Assembly: GCA_018713335.1 (NCBI GenBank)
Contig: DVOW01000043.1
Coordinates: forward strand, 1-64,000
DNA: 64,000 nucleotides
Direction: 5' to 3'
Source of the DNA: Candidatus Merdivicinus intestinigallinarum
GTDB taxonomy: Bacteria; Bacillota; Clostridia; Oscillospirales; Ruminococcaceae
The translations under genes and the position numbers were made by a program. The notes under the pieces were generated by a model. It made no database searches, was not told where the DNA came from, and was given only the letters and a program-made list of their open reading frames with translations. Below are positions 29,297 through 37,643 of the stretch, in pieces; position 1 is the first letter of the stretch; every line of letters begins with the position of its first letter.

Positions 29297-29325
29297 ATTA
29301 TACCACAAGAAAGCTGTCTTGACAA
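29297..29325 (-). promoter_or_regulatory. sigma-A promoter for ruvCAB
   Basis: minus strand TTGTCA, 17-nt spacer, TATAAT. Confidence 0.65.
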
Positions 29326-29410
29326 ATGTTTTTTCGTTTTTCCGCATTTCGTAGAATTCCTGAAGCCACTTCAAATATCTTGTGGAATTTTAAAAATCAC
29401 GCCGCAGCTC

Positions 29411-29439
29411 TTGACAACAGGAGCATTTTGGTCTATGAT
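29411..29439 (+). promoter_or_regulatory. sigma-A promoter for nrdD
   Basis: TTGACA (29411-29416), 17-nt spacer, TATGAT (29434-29439). Confidence 0.8.
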
Positions 29440-29443
29440 AGTG

Positions 29444-29490
29444 ATACAACATACAGAAGGATTTCAAGAAGAATACACAACATATAGTTT
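29444..29490 (+). promoter_or_regulatory. tandem NrdR-box-like sites
   Basis: ATACAACATACAGAAG (29444-29459) and ACACAACATATAGTTT (29475-29490), 31 bp apart; second resembles the ACACWATATATWGTGT consensus. Confidence 0.7.
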
Positions 29491-29586
29491 GTTTGCATAG
29501 GAGACATGGAAGGATTCGCTCTTGTCTCTTTCTTTTTGAGGGTTTGTCCTTTCTGGAAATTCAAAGCAGAGGGAGAATCGAGTGAT

Positions 29587-31881
29587 ATGATTACCAAGAT
29601 ACGGAAACGAAACGGCGACATCGTAGATTTTAACCCCCAGAAGATACAGGATGCGATTTCCAAGGCCAGCGCCGCTGTGGCGGATGAGGAAATCTCCCCC
29701 GCACAGCTGAAAGAATTGACCCAAACAGTGGTGGCCGCCCTTCCCGCCGGGGAGATCCCCACGGTGGAGCAGGTGCAGGACCAGGTGGAGGAAGCTCTCA
29801 TCGCGGCGGACTTCGCCAAAACCGCCAAGGCCTATATCTTGTACCGGGCGGAGCACGCCAAAATCCGCCAGAGTGAAGGCGACCTGATGGATATTTATAA
29901 AGAGCTGACCTTCGCTTACGCCAAGGACGCGGACATCAAGCGGGAAAACGCCAACATTGACGCGGACACCGCCATGGGCACCATGTTAAAGTACGGTTCC
30001 GAAGGGTCCAAGTACTTTATGGACAACTATATCCTGCCCAAGGACATTGCCGCCGCCCATATCAACGGCGACATCCACATCCACGACAAAGATTTCTACA
30101 TGCTCACCGAAACCTGCTGCCAGATCGACCTGTTAAAGCTGTTCCACAACGGCTTTTTCACCGGCCACGGCTGCCTGCGGGAGCCTAATTCCATTATCAG
30201 TTACTCGGCCCTGGCCTGCATCGCCATCCAGGCCAACCAGAATGAGATGCACGGCGGCCAGAGCATCCCGAATTTTGACTATTCCATGGCCCCCGGCGTT
30301 GCCAAAACCTACCGGAAGGAATACGTCAAGGCGTTAAGCCAGTTTATCCAGATCCGGACCGGCATGAGCTGGGAGGACGCGGACGCCCTCTGCTCCCGGA
30401 TGATGAAGGAAATCCACTTGGAGCTGAATTTGGCTTCCACGGAGGAGTTCGGCAGAAAGCTGGCGGAAATGCTGCCTGCGCACCAGCGGGAAAACGGGTT
30501 CCAGGAAATCTCCTCCGAAACCGTCGCCGCGGCCCACAAATACGCCGCGGACGAGGCCTACCGGGAAACAGACAAATGCACCTACCAGGCCATGGAGGCT
30601 TTTGTCCACAACCTGAACACCATGAATTCCCGTGCCGGCGCTCAGGTGCCCTTCAGTTCTGTAAACTACGGCACCGACACTTCCCCGGAGGCCCGCATGG
30701 TCATTCGCAATCTGCTGCTGGCCACAGAGGCCGGTTTGGGCGACGGGGAAACCCCCATCTTCCCTGTCCAGATTTTCAAAGTCAAGGAAGGGGTCAACTA
30801 CAATCCCGGCGACCCCAACTACGACCTGTTCCAGCTGGCCATCCGCACTTCCGCCAAGCGGCTGTTCCCCAACTTCAGCTTCATCGACGCCCCCTTTAAT
30901 CTGCAATACTACAAGCCCGGCGATTACAACACCGAGGTCGCCTACATGGGCTGCCGCACACGGGTCATGGGCAACCATTACGACCCCACCAAGGAAGTCA
31001 CCTGCGGCCGCGGCAACCTAAGCTTTACTTCCATCAACCTGCCCCGTTTAGGGCTGGAAGCCAAGGGCGATTTGGGACGCTTTTACGAAATGCTGGACGA
31101 GCGCATCGACCTGGTTTGCCGCCAGCTGCTGCACCGCTTCAAGATCCAGTGCTCCAAGAAGGTCCGCAACTACCCCTTCCTCATGGGACAGGGCATTTGG
31201 ATCGACTCTGACGGCCTGACCATGGACGACAGCGTGGCGGAGGTCTTAAAGCACGGCACCTTAAGCGTGGGCTTCATCGGCCTTGCCGAAACCTTAAAGG
31301 CCCTGACCGGCAAGCATCACGGCGAAAGCGCCGAGAGCCAGAAGCTGGGCTTGGAGATCATCGGCCACATGCGCAAGCGCATGGACGAGGAATCGGAAAA
31401 AACGGGCCTCAACTTCACCCTGCTGGCCACTCCGGCGGAAGGGCTTTCCGGACGGTTTGTCCGCATCGACCAGAAGATTTACGGAAAAATCCCCGGCGTC
31501 ACCGACCGGGAATATTACACCAACTCCTTCCACATCCCGGTTTACTACCCCATCAAGGCTTATCAGAAAATCCAGCTGGAAGCCCCCTATCACGCCCTGA
31601 CCAATGCCGGGCACATCAGCTATGTGGAGCTGGACGGCGACACCTGCAAGAACATCAAGGCTTTTGAATCCGTCATCCGCTGCATGAAGGAGGCCGGCGT
31701 AGGCTACGGTTCCGTCAACCATCCGGTGGATCGGGACCCGGTCTGCGGCTTTACCGGGGTCATCAACGATGTCTGTCCCCGCTGCGGACGCCGGGAGGGC
31801 GAACCGGTGACCATTGAGCGCCTCAACGAACTTCGGAAAAAATACCCCGATGTTCCCCTGCACTATGACTGCACCCACTAA
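29587..31881 (+). CDS. nrdD: anaerobic ribonucleoside-triphosphate reductase, catalytic subunit lacking a recognisable C-terminal glycyl-radical motif
   Basis: ATP-cone MITKIRKRNGDIVDFNPQKIQDAI, NrdD core, C-term VCGFTGVINDVCPRCGRREGEPVTIERLNELRKKYPDVPLHYDCTH with no RxxGYL. Confidence 0.93.
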   Translation: MITKIRKRNGDIVDFNPQKIQDAISKASAAVADEEISPAQLKELTQTVVAALPAGEIPTVEQVQDQVEEALIAADFAKTAKAYILYRAEHAKIRQSEGDLMDIYKELTFAYAKDADIKRENANIDADTAMGTMLKYGSEGSKYFMDNYILPKDIAAAHINGDIHIHDKDFYMLTETCCQIDLLKLFHNGFFTGHGCLREPNSIISYSALACIAIQANQNEMHGGQSIPNFDYSMAPGVAKTYRKEYVKALSQFIQIRTGMSWEDADALCSRMMKEIHLELNLASTEEFGRKLAEMLPAHQRENGFQEISSETVAAAHKYAADEAYRETDKCTYQAMEAFVHNLNTMNSRAGAQVPFSSVNYGTDTSPEARMVIRNLLLATEAGLGDGETPIFPVQIFKVKEGVNYNPGDPNYDLFQLAIRTSAKRLFPNFSFIDAPFNLQYYKPGDYNTEVAYMGCRTRVMGNHYDPTKEVTCGRGNLSFTSINLPRLGLEAKGDLGRFYEMLDERIDLVCRQLLHRFKIQCSKKVRNYPFLMGQGIWIDSDGLTMDDSVAEVLKHGTLSVGFIGLAETLKALTGKHHGESAESQKLGLEIIGHMRKRMDEESEKTGLNFTLLATPAEGLSGRFVRIDQKIYGKIPGVTDREYYTNSFHIPVYYPIKAYQKIQLEAPYHALTNAGHISYVELDGDTCKNIKAFESVIRCMKEAGVGYGSVNHPVDRDPVCGFTGVINDVCPRCGRREGEPVTIERLNELRKKYPDVPLHYDCTH

Positions 31882-31915
31882 TTTTGTTTATTCTATTATA
31901 AAGGAGATAGGAATT

Positions 31916-32080
31916 ATGACCAACATGGAAAACAAAACCGTTTGCTGCGAAAAAGCCATCGGCGAGGGCGTCAAATTTGAGCGCATCCGCCGGATCACCG
32001 GTTACCTGGTGGGCACCACCGACCGTTTTAACAACGCAAAACGCGCCGAGGAAAAAGATCGTGTCAAACACTGCATCTAA
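31916..32080 (+). CDS. 54-aa protein resembling the NrdD C-terminal glycyl-radical tail
   Basis: MTNMENKTVCCEKAIGEGVKFERIRRITGYLVGTTDRFNNAKRAEEKDRVKHCI; own RBS AAAGGAGATAGGAATTATG; overlaps nrdG. Confidence 0.8.
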   Translation: MTNMENKTVCCEKAIGEGVKFERIRRITGYLVGTTDRFNNAKRAEEKDRVKHCI

Positions 32081-32552
32081 CCTGCGCATCAGCGGCGTTG
32101 TTGCGGAATCCATTGTGGACGGGCCGGGGTTCCGGTATGTGGTGTTCACCCAAGGGTGCCCCCACCACTGTCCCGGCTGCCACAATCCCCAGACCCACAG
32201 CTTCGAGGGCGGCTATGACGCCGATATTCCGGCTATGCTGGAGGAAATCCGCCGGGATCCCCTGCTGGACGGCATTACCCTTTCCGGCGGCGAACCCTTC
32301 TGCCAGCCGGAGGCCCTGATCCCTTTAGCCAAAGCGGTAAAAGAAATGGGCAAAACAGTTTTCGCCTACACGGGATACACTTTGGAGCAGCTTTTGGAGC
32401 TTGCCAAAAGCCGTCCGGCCATTAAAGAACTGCTTCGCCTCTGCGACACTTTGGTGGACGGGCCTTACGTGGAAGCTCTGCGGGATTTGGATTTGGAATT
32501 CCGCGGCAGCAGCAATCAAAGGCTGATTGATTTGCACACGGTACAATTATAG
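32061..32552 (+). CDS. nrdG: anaerobic ribonucleoside-triphosphate reductase activating protein
   Basis: FTQGCPHHCPGCHNPQTH (radical SAM CxxxCxxC); GTG start inside the preceding ORF. Confidence 0.94.
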   Translation: MSNTASNLRISGVVAESIVDGPGFRYVVFTQGCPHHCPGCHNPQTHSFEGGYDADIPAMLEEIRRDPLLDGITLSGGEPFCQPEALIPLAKAVKEMGKTVFAYTGYTLEQLLELAKSRPAIKELLRLCDTLVDGPYVEALRDLDLEFRGSSNQRLIDLHTVQL

Positions 32553-32590
32553 AAAAATCCCTTTCGGATCAAAACCGGAAGGGATTTCTT
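32553..32590. terminator. terminator after nrdG (convergent with the minus-strand operon)
   Basis: AATCCCTTTCGG-atcaaaa-CCGGAAGGGATTTCTTTT. Confidence 0.85.
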
Positions 32591-33325
32591 TTATTGGCAG
32601 GCTTTTTTCCAGCACACCCCCGCCGCCAGAATATCCAGGGGAATCCCGGCCAGGAAAGCCAAAAACGCCCACAGAAAATGGCTCCCCAAATCGCCCCAGT
32701 AGGCCGTCTGGGGCAAAGTGGAAAGGGCCGCCAGCTGTTCTTTGTAAAAGGGGAAATCCAGGATAAAGTCCGGCGGCAGCAAATCCCCCGGCAGGAAAAA
32801 CTGGAATGAAAGCAGCCACCGCAGCAGAAAAAGCCCCGCCACCAGCATGACGCACCAGCCAATGGCCCCCATGAGCAGCCCCACCATGTGCTTTTCCACC
32901 CACTGGCCGAAATAACATTCTCCCTGTTCCGAACGGTAAAGGACCGCCGCCTTTTTGACGCTGTACACCATGATGCACCCAAAGGCCAGGAGCACCAGGC
33001 ATCCCCACAGCCAAAGGGTGAGCTTTGGAAACTGTTCCAGCACTTTGTTCCCGGACACATACCGGACGGCCGCCTCCGGCCCCAATGCTTCCGCCAATTT
33101 CTGCCGGAAAAACGGCTTGCCGTTGTCAAACACCGCACCGCAGCCTTCCTCCGGGGAAAACTCCGTCCGGTACTGGCCGGAAAGCAGCTCCATCTGCTCC
33201 GCCGTCACGCCGAACACCTCCGCCCGGTCGGGATTCCCGGCAAAATCCCGGACAGCCCACACCTGAACTCCCAGCAAAAGGAGCATCAAAATTCCCAAAA
33301 CGCCCAGTGTAATTTTCTTTCTCAT
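32591..33325 (-). CDS. uncharacterised multi-TM membrane protein, last gene of the sigma/SBP/permease operon
   Basis: hydrophobic segments LGVLGILMLLLLGVQVWAV, LWLWGCLVLLAFGCIMVY, LMGAIGWCVMLVAGLFLLRWLL, FLWAFLAFLAGIPLDILAAGV; overlaps upstream gene by 4 nt. Confidence 0.65.
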   Translation of the reverse strand: MRKKITLGVLGILMLLLLGVQVWAVRDFAGNPDRAEVFGVTAEQMELLSGQYRTEFSPEEGCGAVFDNGKPFFRQKLAEALGPEAAVRYVSGNKVLEQFPKLTLWLWGCLVLLAFGCIMVYSVKKAAVLYRSEQGECYFGQWVEKHMVGLLMGAIGWCVMLVAGLFLLRWLLSFQFFLPGDLLPPDFILDFPFYKEQLAALSTLPQTAYWGDLGSHFLWAFLAFLAGIPLDILAAGVCWKKACQ

Positions 33326-33708
33326 GACGTGATTTCCTCCGTAATCCGGACTTTCATGCCGTCCTGCAAGGGCTTCGTGCTGTACCGGACAATGGGGATT
33401 CCCGGCGGCAGGCCCCCGGAAACAGCCGCCAGCCCGTCCTTTTCCGCGGCAATCCGGACGGTGGCCTGGTAGGCCCGGCCGTCCTGCACATAATAAACGG
33501 CGTATTCATCCGCGCTTTTCGGGGTCAGGCAGGCTGTTGGCACCACGGTGTCGTACTTTTCTCCGTCCGGTTCCAGGGCGGTTTCTTCGGCGTAGATCAC
33601 CGCTGTTTCCGGACACATCAGATAGTCCACCTTCTGGCAGAGTAATGCGCAGAAGGACAGGGCCGCCAGAAACCCGGCGATCCTCCGCAGCATTTTTCTG
33701 TCTTTCAT
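33322..33708 (-). CDS. small membrane-anchored protein with membrane-fusion-protein-like C-terminus
   Basis: MKDRKMLRRIAGFLAALSFCALL TM; EYAVYYVQDGRAYQATVRIAAEKDGLAAVSGGLPPGIPIVRYSTKPLQDGMKVRI resembles an MFP C-terminal domain. Confidence 0.55.
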   Translation of the reverse strand: MKDRKMLRRIAGFLAALSFCALLCQKVDYLMCPETAVIYAEETALEPDGEKYDTVVPTACLTPKSADEYAVYYVQDGRAYQATVRIAAEKDGLAAVSGGLPPGIPIVRYSTKPLQDGMKVRITEEITS

Positions 33709-33718
33709 GCCATCCCCC

Positions 33719-34492
33719 CTATTTGACGCAGCCCAGAGAAATGCCTTCCACCAGGTCGTCGTAGCAGAACCGGTAGAGCAAAATGGGCAGCACGCTGAAC
33801 AGAATCCCGCAGGCCGGGGCCGCCCCCTCAAACAGGGCTGAGGACCGGTTCAAGAGCACCGACAGCGGGAACTGGCTCAGTTCGTCCAGAAATACCACCG
33901 GCTGTTCCACCATAGACCAGTTGCTGAAAAACACCAGCACTACCGCCGCCGTAACAGCCGGACGGCACAAGGGGGCCGCTAACCTCCAAAAGAGGGCAAA
34001 TTCCCCTAACCCGTCAATGCGCCCAGCGTCCAGCAGTTCCCGGCTGATGCCCTTCATGTACTGGGCCAGGAGGAAGGCCGTGAAGGTGGAAAAGGCGCAG
34101 GGCAGGATCACCGCCCAGCGGCTCCCCAGCAGCCCCGTTTTCTGCAAAACGATGTACTGGGGCACCACCACCGCCTGGAACGGCAGAAGCATCAGCACCA
34201 CATAGAGCCAGTAAAGGGCGTTCCGGCCGGGGAACCGGTACTGGCTGAAGCCGTAACCGGCAAGCAAACTCACCGGGATGTTGATGAGAAGAATCAGGGC
34301 CGTGTTCAAAAGGGAGTTCCAAAACCCGGTGTAAAATTCCATGTTTTGGAGCAAGGCCCGCCCGTACTGCTCCAATGTCACCGGCAAGGGGCCGGGATAC
34401 CGCAGCGACCCAGCGATGACCCCGGCAAAGGGCAGCAGGCAGACCAGGGCGGAAATTGTTGCCAGCCACCATCCGGCTTTTTTTACCCGCAT
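33719..34492 (-). CDS. carbohydrate ABC transporter permease (MalG-like)
   Basis: LLMLLPFQAVVVPQYIVLQKTGLLGSRWAVILPCAFSTFTAFLLAQYMKGISRELLDAGRIDGLGEFALFWRLAAPLCRPA (EAA loop). Confidence 0.9.
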   Translation of the reverse strand: MRVKKAGWWLATISALVCLLPFAGVIAGSLRYPGPLPVTLEQYGRALLQNMEFYTGFWNSLLNTALILLINIPVSLLAGYGFSQYRFPGRNALYWLYVVLMLLPFQAVVVPQYIVLQKTGLLGSRWAVILPCAFSTFTAFLLAQYMKGISRELLDAGRIDGLGEFALFWRLAAPLCRPAVTAAVVLVFFSNWSMVEQPVVFLDELSQFPLSVLLNRSSALFEGAAPACGILFSVLPILLYRFCYDDLVEGISLGCVK

Positions 34493-35341
34493 TTACATCC
34501 CCTCCTCCGCCGAGATTTTTTCCTGCCGCCACAAAAACACCGCCAGCACCGCCGAAATCCCCAGCACCAAGAGCAAGGCCGCCGTGCTCAGCCGCTGGTA
34601 ATTGAGCTTATAGAAATTGTTGTTCATGAAGTGCTGGAGCATATAGGCTTCCTGGGGCGGGCGGTCGCCGTAAAGGCCGTAAGCCTCTCTAAAAATCTGG
34701 AAGCTGTACATCAAAGACAGCACGCAGACAAAGAGGACCATGCCCCGGACGGAAGGCAGGATAATGTGCCAGACATACCGGGTTTTGGAGCCGGAATCCA
34801 GGGCAAAGGCTTCGCCGTACTCTTTGGGCAGGGAGGAAACCGCCCCGGCGAAGATCACCGCCATATACCCCACGTTTTTCACCAGGAAAAAGAAGGCCAG
34901 GGTTTCCCGGGCAAAGCCGCCGGTGAAAAAGTCAACGGTTGTCCCGCCGCAAAGCTGAATGAGCCGGTTCAGCGGCCCGTTTTCCCCAAAAACCGCCTGC
35001 CAGCCCAGCAAAGCGGCGGCTGTGGGCAGGGCCATGGGGATCAAAATGGCCCACCGCTGAAAGGAAAACCGGGAACCCGCCAGGGCAATCCCCAGAAGAA
35101 GGCCCAGAATCACCAAAAGGGGTACGCCCTCTAAGATAAAGAGCAGGGTATTTTTCACCGCCAGCCGGTAAGCGTCGTTTGCAAAAAGCTCCCGGAAATT
35201 GGCAAGGCCCGCGAACTCCGCCTTGCCCGTCCCTTTGGTAAAAGCGTAGCCGATGCTGGCGAAAAAGGGGACAATGACGAAGGCCGCCGTCCCTATGAGG
35301 CTGGGCAGGATAAACCACAGCCCCGTCCATTTTTTCCGCAT
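34493..35341 (-). CDS. sugar ABC transporter permease (MalF-like)
   Basis: FILPSLIGTAAFVIVPFFASIGYAFT...KEYGEAFALDSGSKTRYVWHIILPSVRG (EAA loop). Confidence 0.9.
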   Translation of the reverse strand: MRKKWTGLWFILPSLIGTAAFVIVPFFASIGYAFTKGTGKAEFAGLANFRELFANDAYRLAVKNTLLFILEGVPLLVILGLLLGIALAGSRFSFQRWAILIPMALPTAAALLGWQAVFGENGPLNRLIQLCGGTTVDFFTGGFARETLAFFFLVKNVGYMAVIFAGAVSSLPKEYGEAFALDSGSKTRYVWHIILPSVRGMVLFVCVLSLMYSFQIFREAYGLYGDRPPQEAYMLQHFMNNNFYKLNYQRLSTAALLLVLGISAVLAVFLWRQEKISAEEGM

Positions 35342-35352
35342 AACCTTCTCCC

Positions 35353-37596
35353 CTATTCGTTTAAGTAGAGCCAGATTTCTTCCTCGGCCGCCGCCAGCAT
35401 TTGGTCCAGGGTTTCCTCATCGTCCAGATACTTCTGGAAATGGGCGGCAAAAAGGTTGGTGATTTCACTTTGCAGTTTCAAAGTATCAGCACCTTTGACA
35501 ATGGCTTCAAAATCTTCCATATTGGAGGGCGCATTATGGTAACTCATCCGTTCTAAAAAGTCCTTTTCCCAGCCTTCCTGGGTAACGGGAATTCCCCGGC
35601 GGTGCAGCGATTGAATTTCCTCGCTGTACAGGTACTCCAAAAACTTCCAGGCGGCGTCCGGGTTGTCGGAGGAAGCCGCAATTCCAAAGATGTCCTTACA
35701 TTCAAACTGCTGTCCCCCGGGCATGGGCAGGTAACAATAACCTTCCGGATAATAAGTTATTTGACGGCCAAAGTCATCCCCTATATAACCCTCACCAATA
35801 CCATATGGGCTGAACATACTGCCCATCAGCGGGTCAATAGGCGAAACATCCTGGATTTTTGCCAGCATGGGATCATCCTCAATGGCCTTGAAGGACTCCA
35901 ATGTTTCCCGGAACCAATCCCGGTTGAGAGAAACGGTTTTCTGCTCTACATCAATGAGCCGGGGCATACAGCTGTCGATCATCGCCCAGGCCACCAGATT
36001 TTTAGAACTGTTAAACAAAGGCGTTTCCGGCGAAGATTCTTTCAGCCTGGGCAGGAGATTGAAAACATCCGCCCAGCTGTCTAAGCCGTCCAAATTCACA
36101 CCCAGCTTCTCCGCCAAGGCCCCGTCCGCCACCAAGCAGGGAACCTGGTAGGTTACCGGCAGGCCCCGGGTGGCTCCGTTCATTTCTACGGCTTCCAGGA
36201 TACTGGGATTCAGGGTGGTGGAGATGCCGGATTCTTCCAGATACGGGGTCAGATCCAGCAGAGCATCGGATTGGAGGAAATTCTGCACCGGCAGGCCCTC
36301 CCCGGACAGGCTCACCACATCCCCCACATCCCCGGCCATGAGCCGGGCGGAAATTTTGTCCCGGTAGAGGTCGTAGGACTGCCAGTAAGCGTCTTCGGAA
36401 AGGTAGGCCGCGTCAATTTCCACATGTTCCTCCGGATATTTCTTTTGGAACCGGATGACAGCTTCCTTCAGAAAATCGTTGGCGTAAGGGACGGTAATGG
36501 AAAAAGTAGGTTCCTTTTCCTCCTTTTTGCCCCCCTCCTCAAAGGTAAAGGGGATAATCTGCTGGTAAGAACGGAAGTTCTCCCCTTCCCCTTCATACCC
36601 GGAGAAGTTGAAATATAAGGAACGGTCCTCCCCCATTGCGAAATCGGTCAAACTGTACAGCGGCTCTGAGGTAAAGGAGGTGTCCTGAATCAAAGTGAGG
36701 ATATACCGCAGATTATTTTCATTTCTGGAATCATTTGGACCTACAATGCCAGGATAATAGACGCCGACACCTTTCTCCGTGACCAGATAAATACGCCCGT
36801 CATACCGGTTGTATTCGATTTGATAAGGCATGTCGAACACTGGTTCCATCGAAACTTCTTTTTGGGCATTTACGTCATATTTGACATACGCATACTTAGA
36901 ACGCCGATTCAATCCGCCGGTCAAACTGTAAAAGTTGCCCTGGCCGTCAATGGCAGCATCCTGGGTGTCCGCATACTCCACAATCAAATTCCCGTCCCAG
37001 TCATAGACCTGCAAATAAGAGTCATTTGCTCCCTGTATTTCCCCCAGAACATACAAATAGGAATCGTCCGCCAAAATTTTGCGGATATGCAAATATTGCT
37101 CTTCGCCGGGTTTGTGCAATTCTTTAAGCTCTGCTGTCCGGTCAATTTCTCCGGCTTGGTCATATCGGTTCACAGTGACGAAATAAGTGCTTTTATCCAA
37201 AAAAGCCTCCAGGATATTCCCATGGAAATCCATGCCTATATAATTAGAAGGAGGCGTTTCGGGAGTTTCCGCGACCGCTGTCCCATCCTGCTTGACAAAA
37301 GACAAACCGTCCTCCGAATCCCTGTACCACACAATTTCCCCCTGAAAATTGAAGAAGGTATCCCCGAAGTAACCGCCCTTCTGTGTTTCTTTTTCATGGT
37401 AAAGGCCTTTTGGAACAGGGGCCTTTTGCTCTGTGGCTGTTTGGGAGGCTTCCGTTACGCTGTTTTCTGCGGACAGGGAAGATTCCGGCTTCGGGGAATC
37501 CTGCCCGGTCAGAAGGAAAGCGGCGGTCCCGCCTGCGGCCACCAAGACCAATGCCGCGGCCAGGATAGCGGCCTGCTGCTTTTTGCTGAGCTTCAT
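35353..37596 (-). CDS. TM-anchored, propeller-like plus ABC extracellular solute-binding protein
   Basis: MKLSKKQQAAILAAALVLVAAGGTAAFLLTG TM anchor, no lipobox Cys; C-term SBP region (SITVPYANDFLKEAVIRFQKKYPEEHVEI...GLPVTYQVPCLVADGALAEKLG...NPDAAWKFLEYLYSEEIQSLH). Longer GTG start at 37647 possible. Confidence 0.82.
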   Translation of the reverse strand: MKLSKKQQAAILAAALVLVAAGGTAAFLLTGQDSPKPESSLSAENSVTEASQTATEQKAPVPKGLYHEKETQKGGYFGDTFFNFQGEIVWYRDSEDGLSFVKQDGTAVAETPETPPSNYIGMDFHGNILEAFLDKSTYFVTVNRYDQAGEIDRTAELKELHKPGEEQYLHIRKILADDSYLYVLGEIQGANDSYLQVYDWDGNLIVEYADTQDAAIDGQGNFYSLTGGLNRRSKYAYVKYDVNAQKEVSMEPVFDMPYQIEYNRYDGRIYLVTEKGVGVYYPGIVGPNDSRNENNLRYILTLIQDTSFTSEPLYSLTDFAMGEDRSLYFNFSGYEGEGENFRSYQQIIPFTFEEGGKKEEKEPTFSITVPYANDFLKEAVIRFQKKYPEEHVEIDAAYLSEDAYWQSYDLYRDKISARLMAGDVGDVVSLSGEGLPVQNFLQSDALLDLTPYLEESGISTTLNPSILEAVEMNGATRGLPVTYQVPCLVADGALAEKLGVNLDGLDSWADVFNLLPRLKESSPETPLFNSSKNLVAWAMIDSCMPRLIDVEQKTVSLNRDWFRETLESFKAIEDDPMLAKIQDVSPIDPLMGSMFSPYGIGEGYIGDDFGRQITYYPEGYCYLPMPGGQQFECKDIFGIAASSDNPDAAWKFLEYLYSEEIQSLHRRGIPVTQEGWEKDFLERMSYHNAPSNMEDFEAIVKGADTLKLQSEITNLFAAHFQKYLDDEETLDQMLAAAEEEIWLYLNE

Positions 37597-37643
37597 AACA
37601 TCACGACCTTTTTTATAATGGGAACATACAAAAGCTGTATGGT

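Noticed and set aside
29433-29856. minus-strand ORFs over the nrdD start
   Set aside because: Overlap nrdD and its promoter; no homology that I recognise.
31879-31916. nrdD split as a simple frameshift or sequencing error
   Set aside because: nrdD ends with its own distinct tail and stop; the small ORF follows a 34-nt spacer with a strong SD and ATG, so a one-base error is not the simplest explanation. Read-level checking is still advised.
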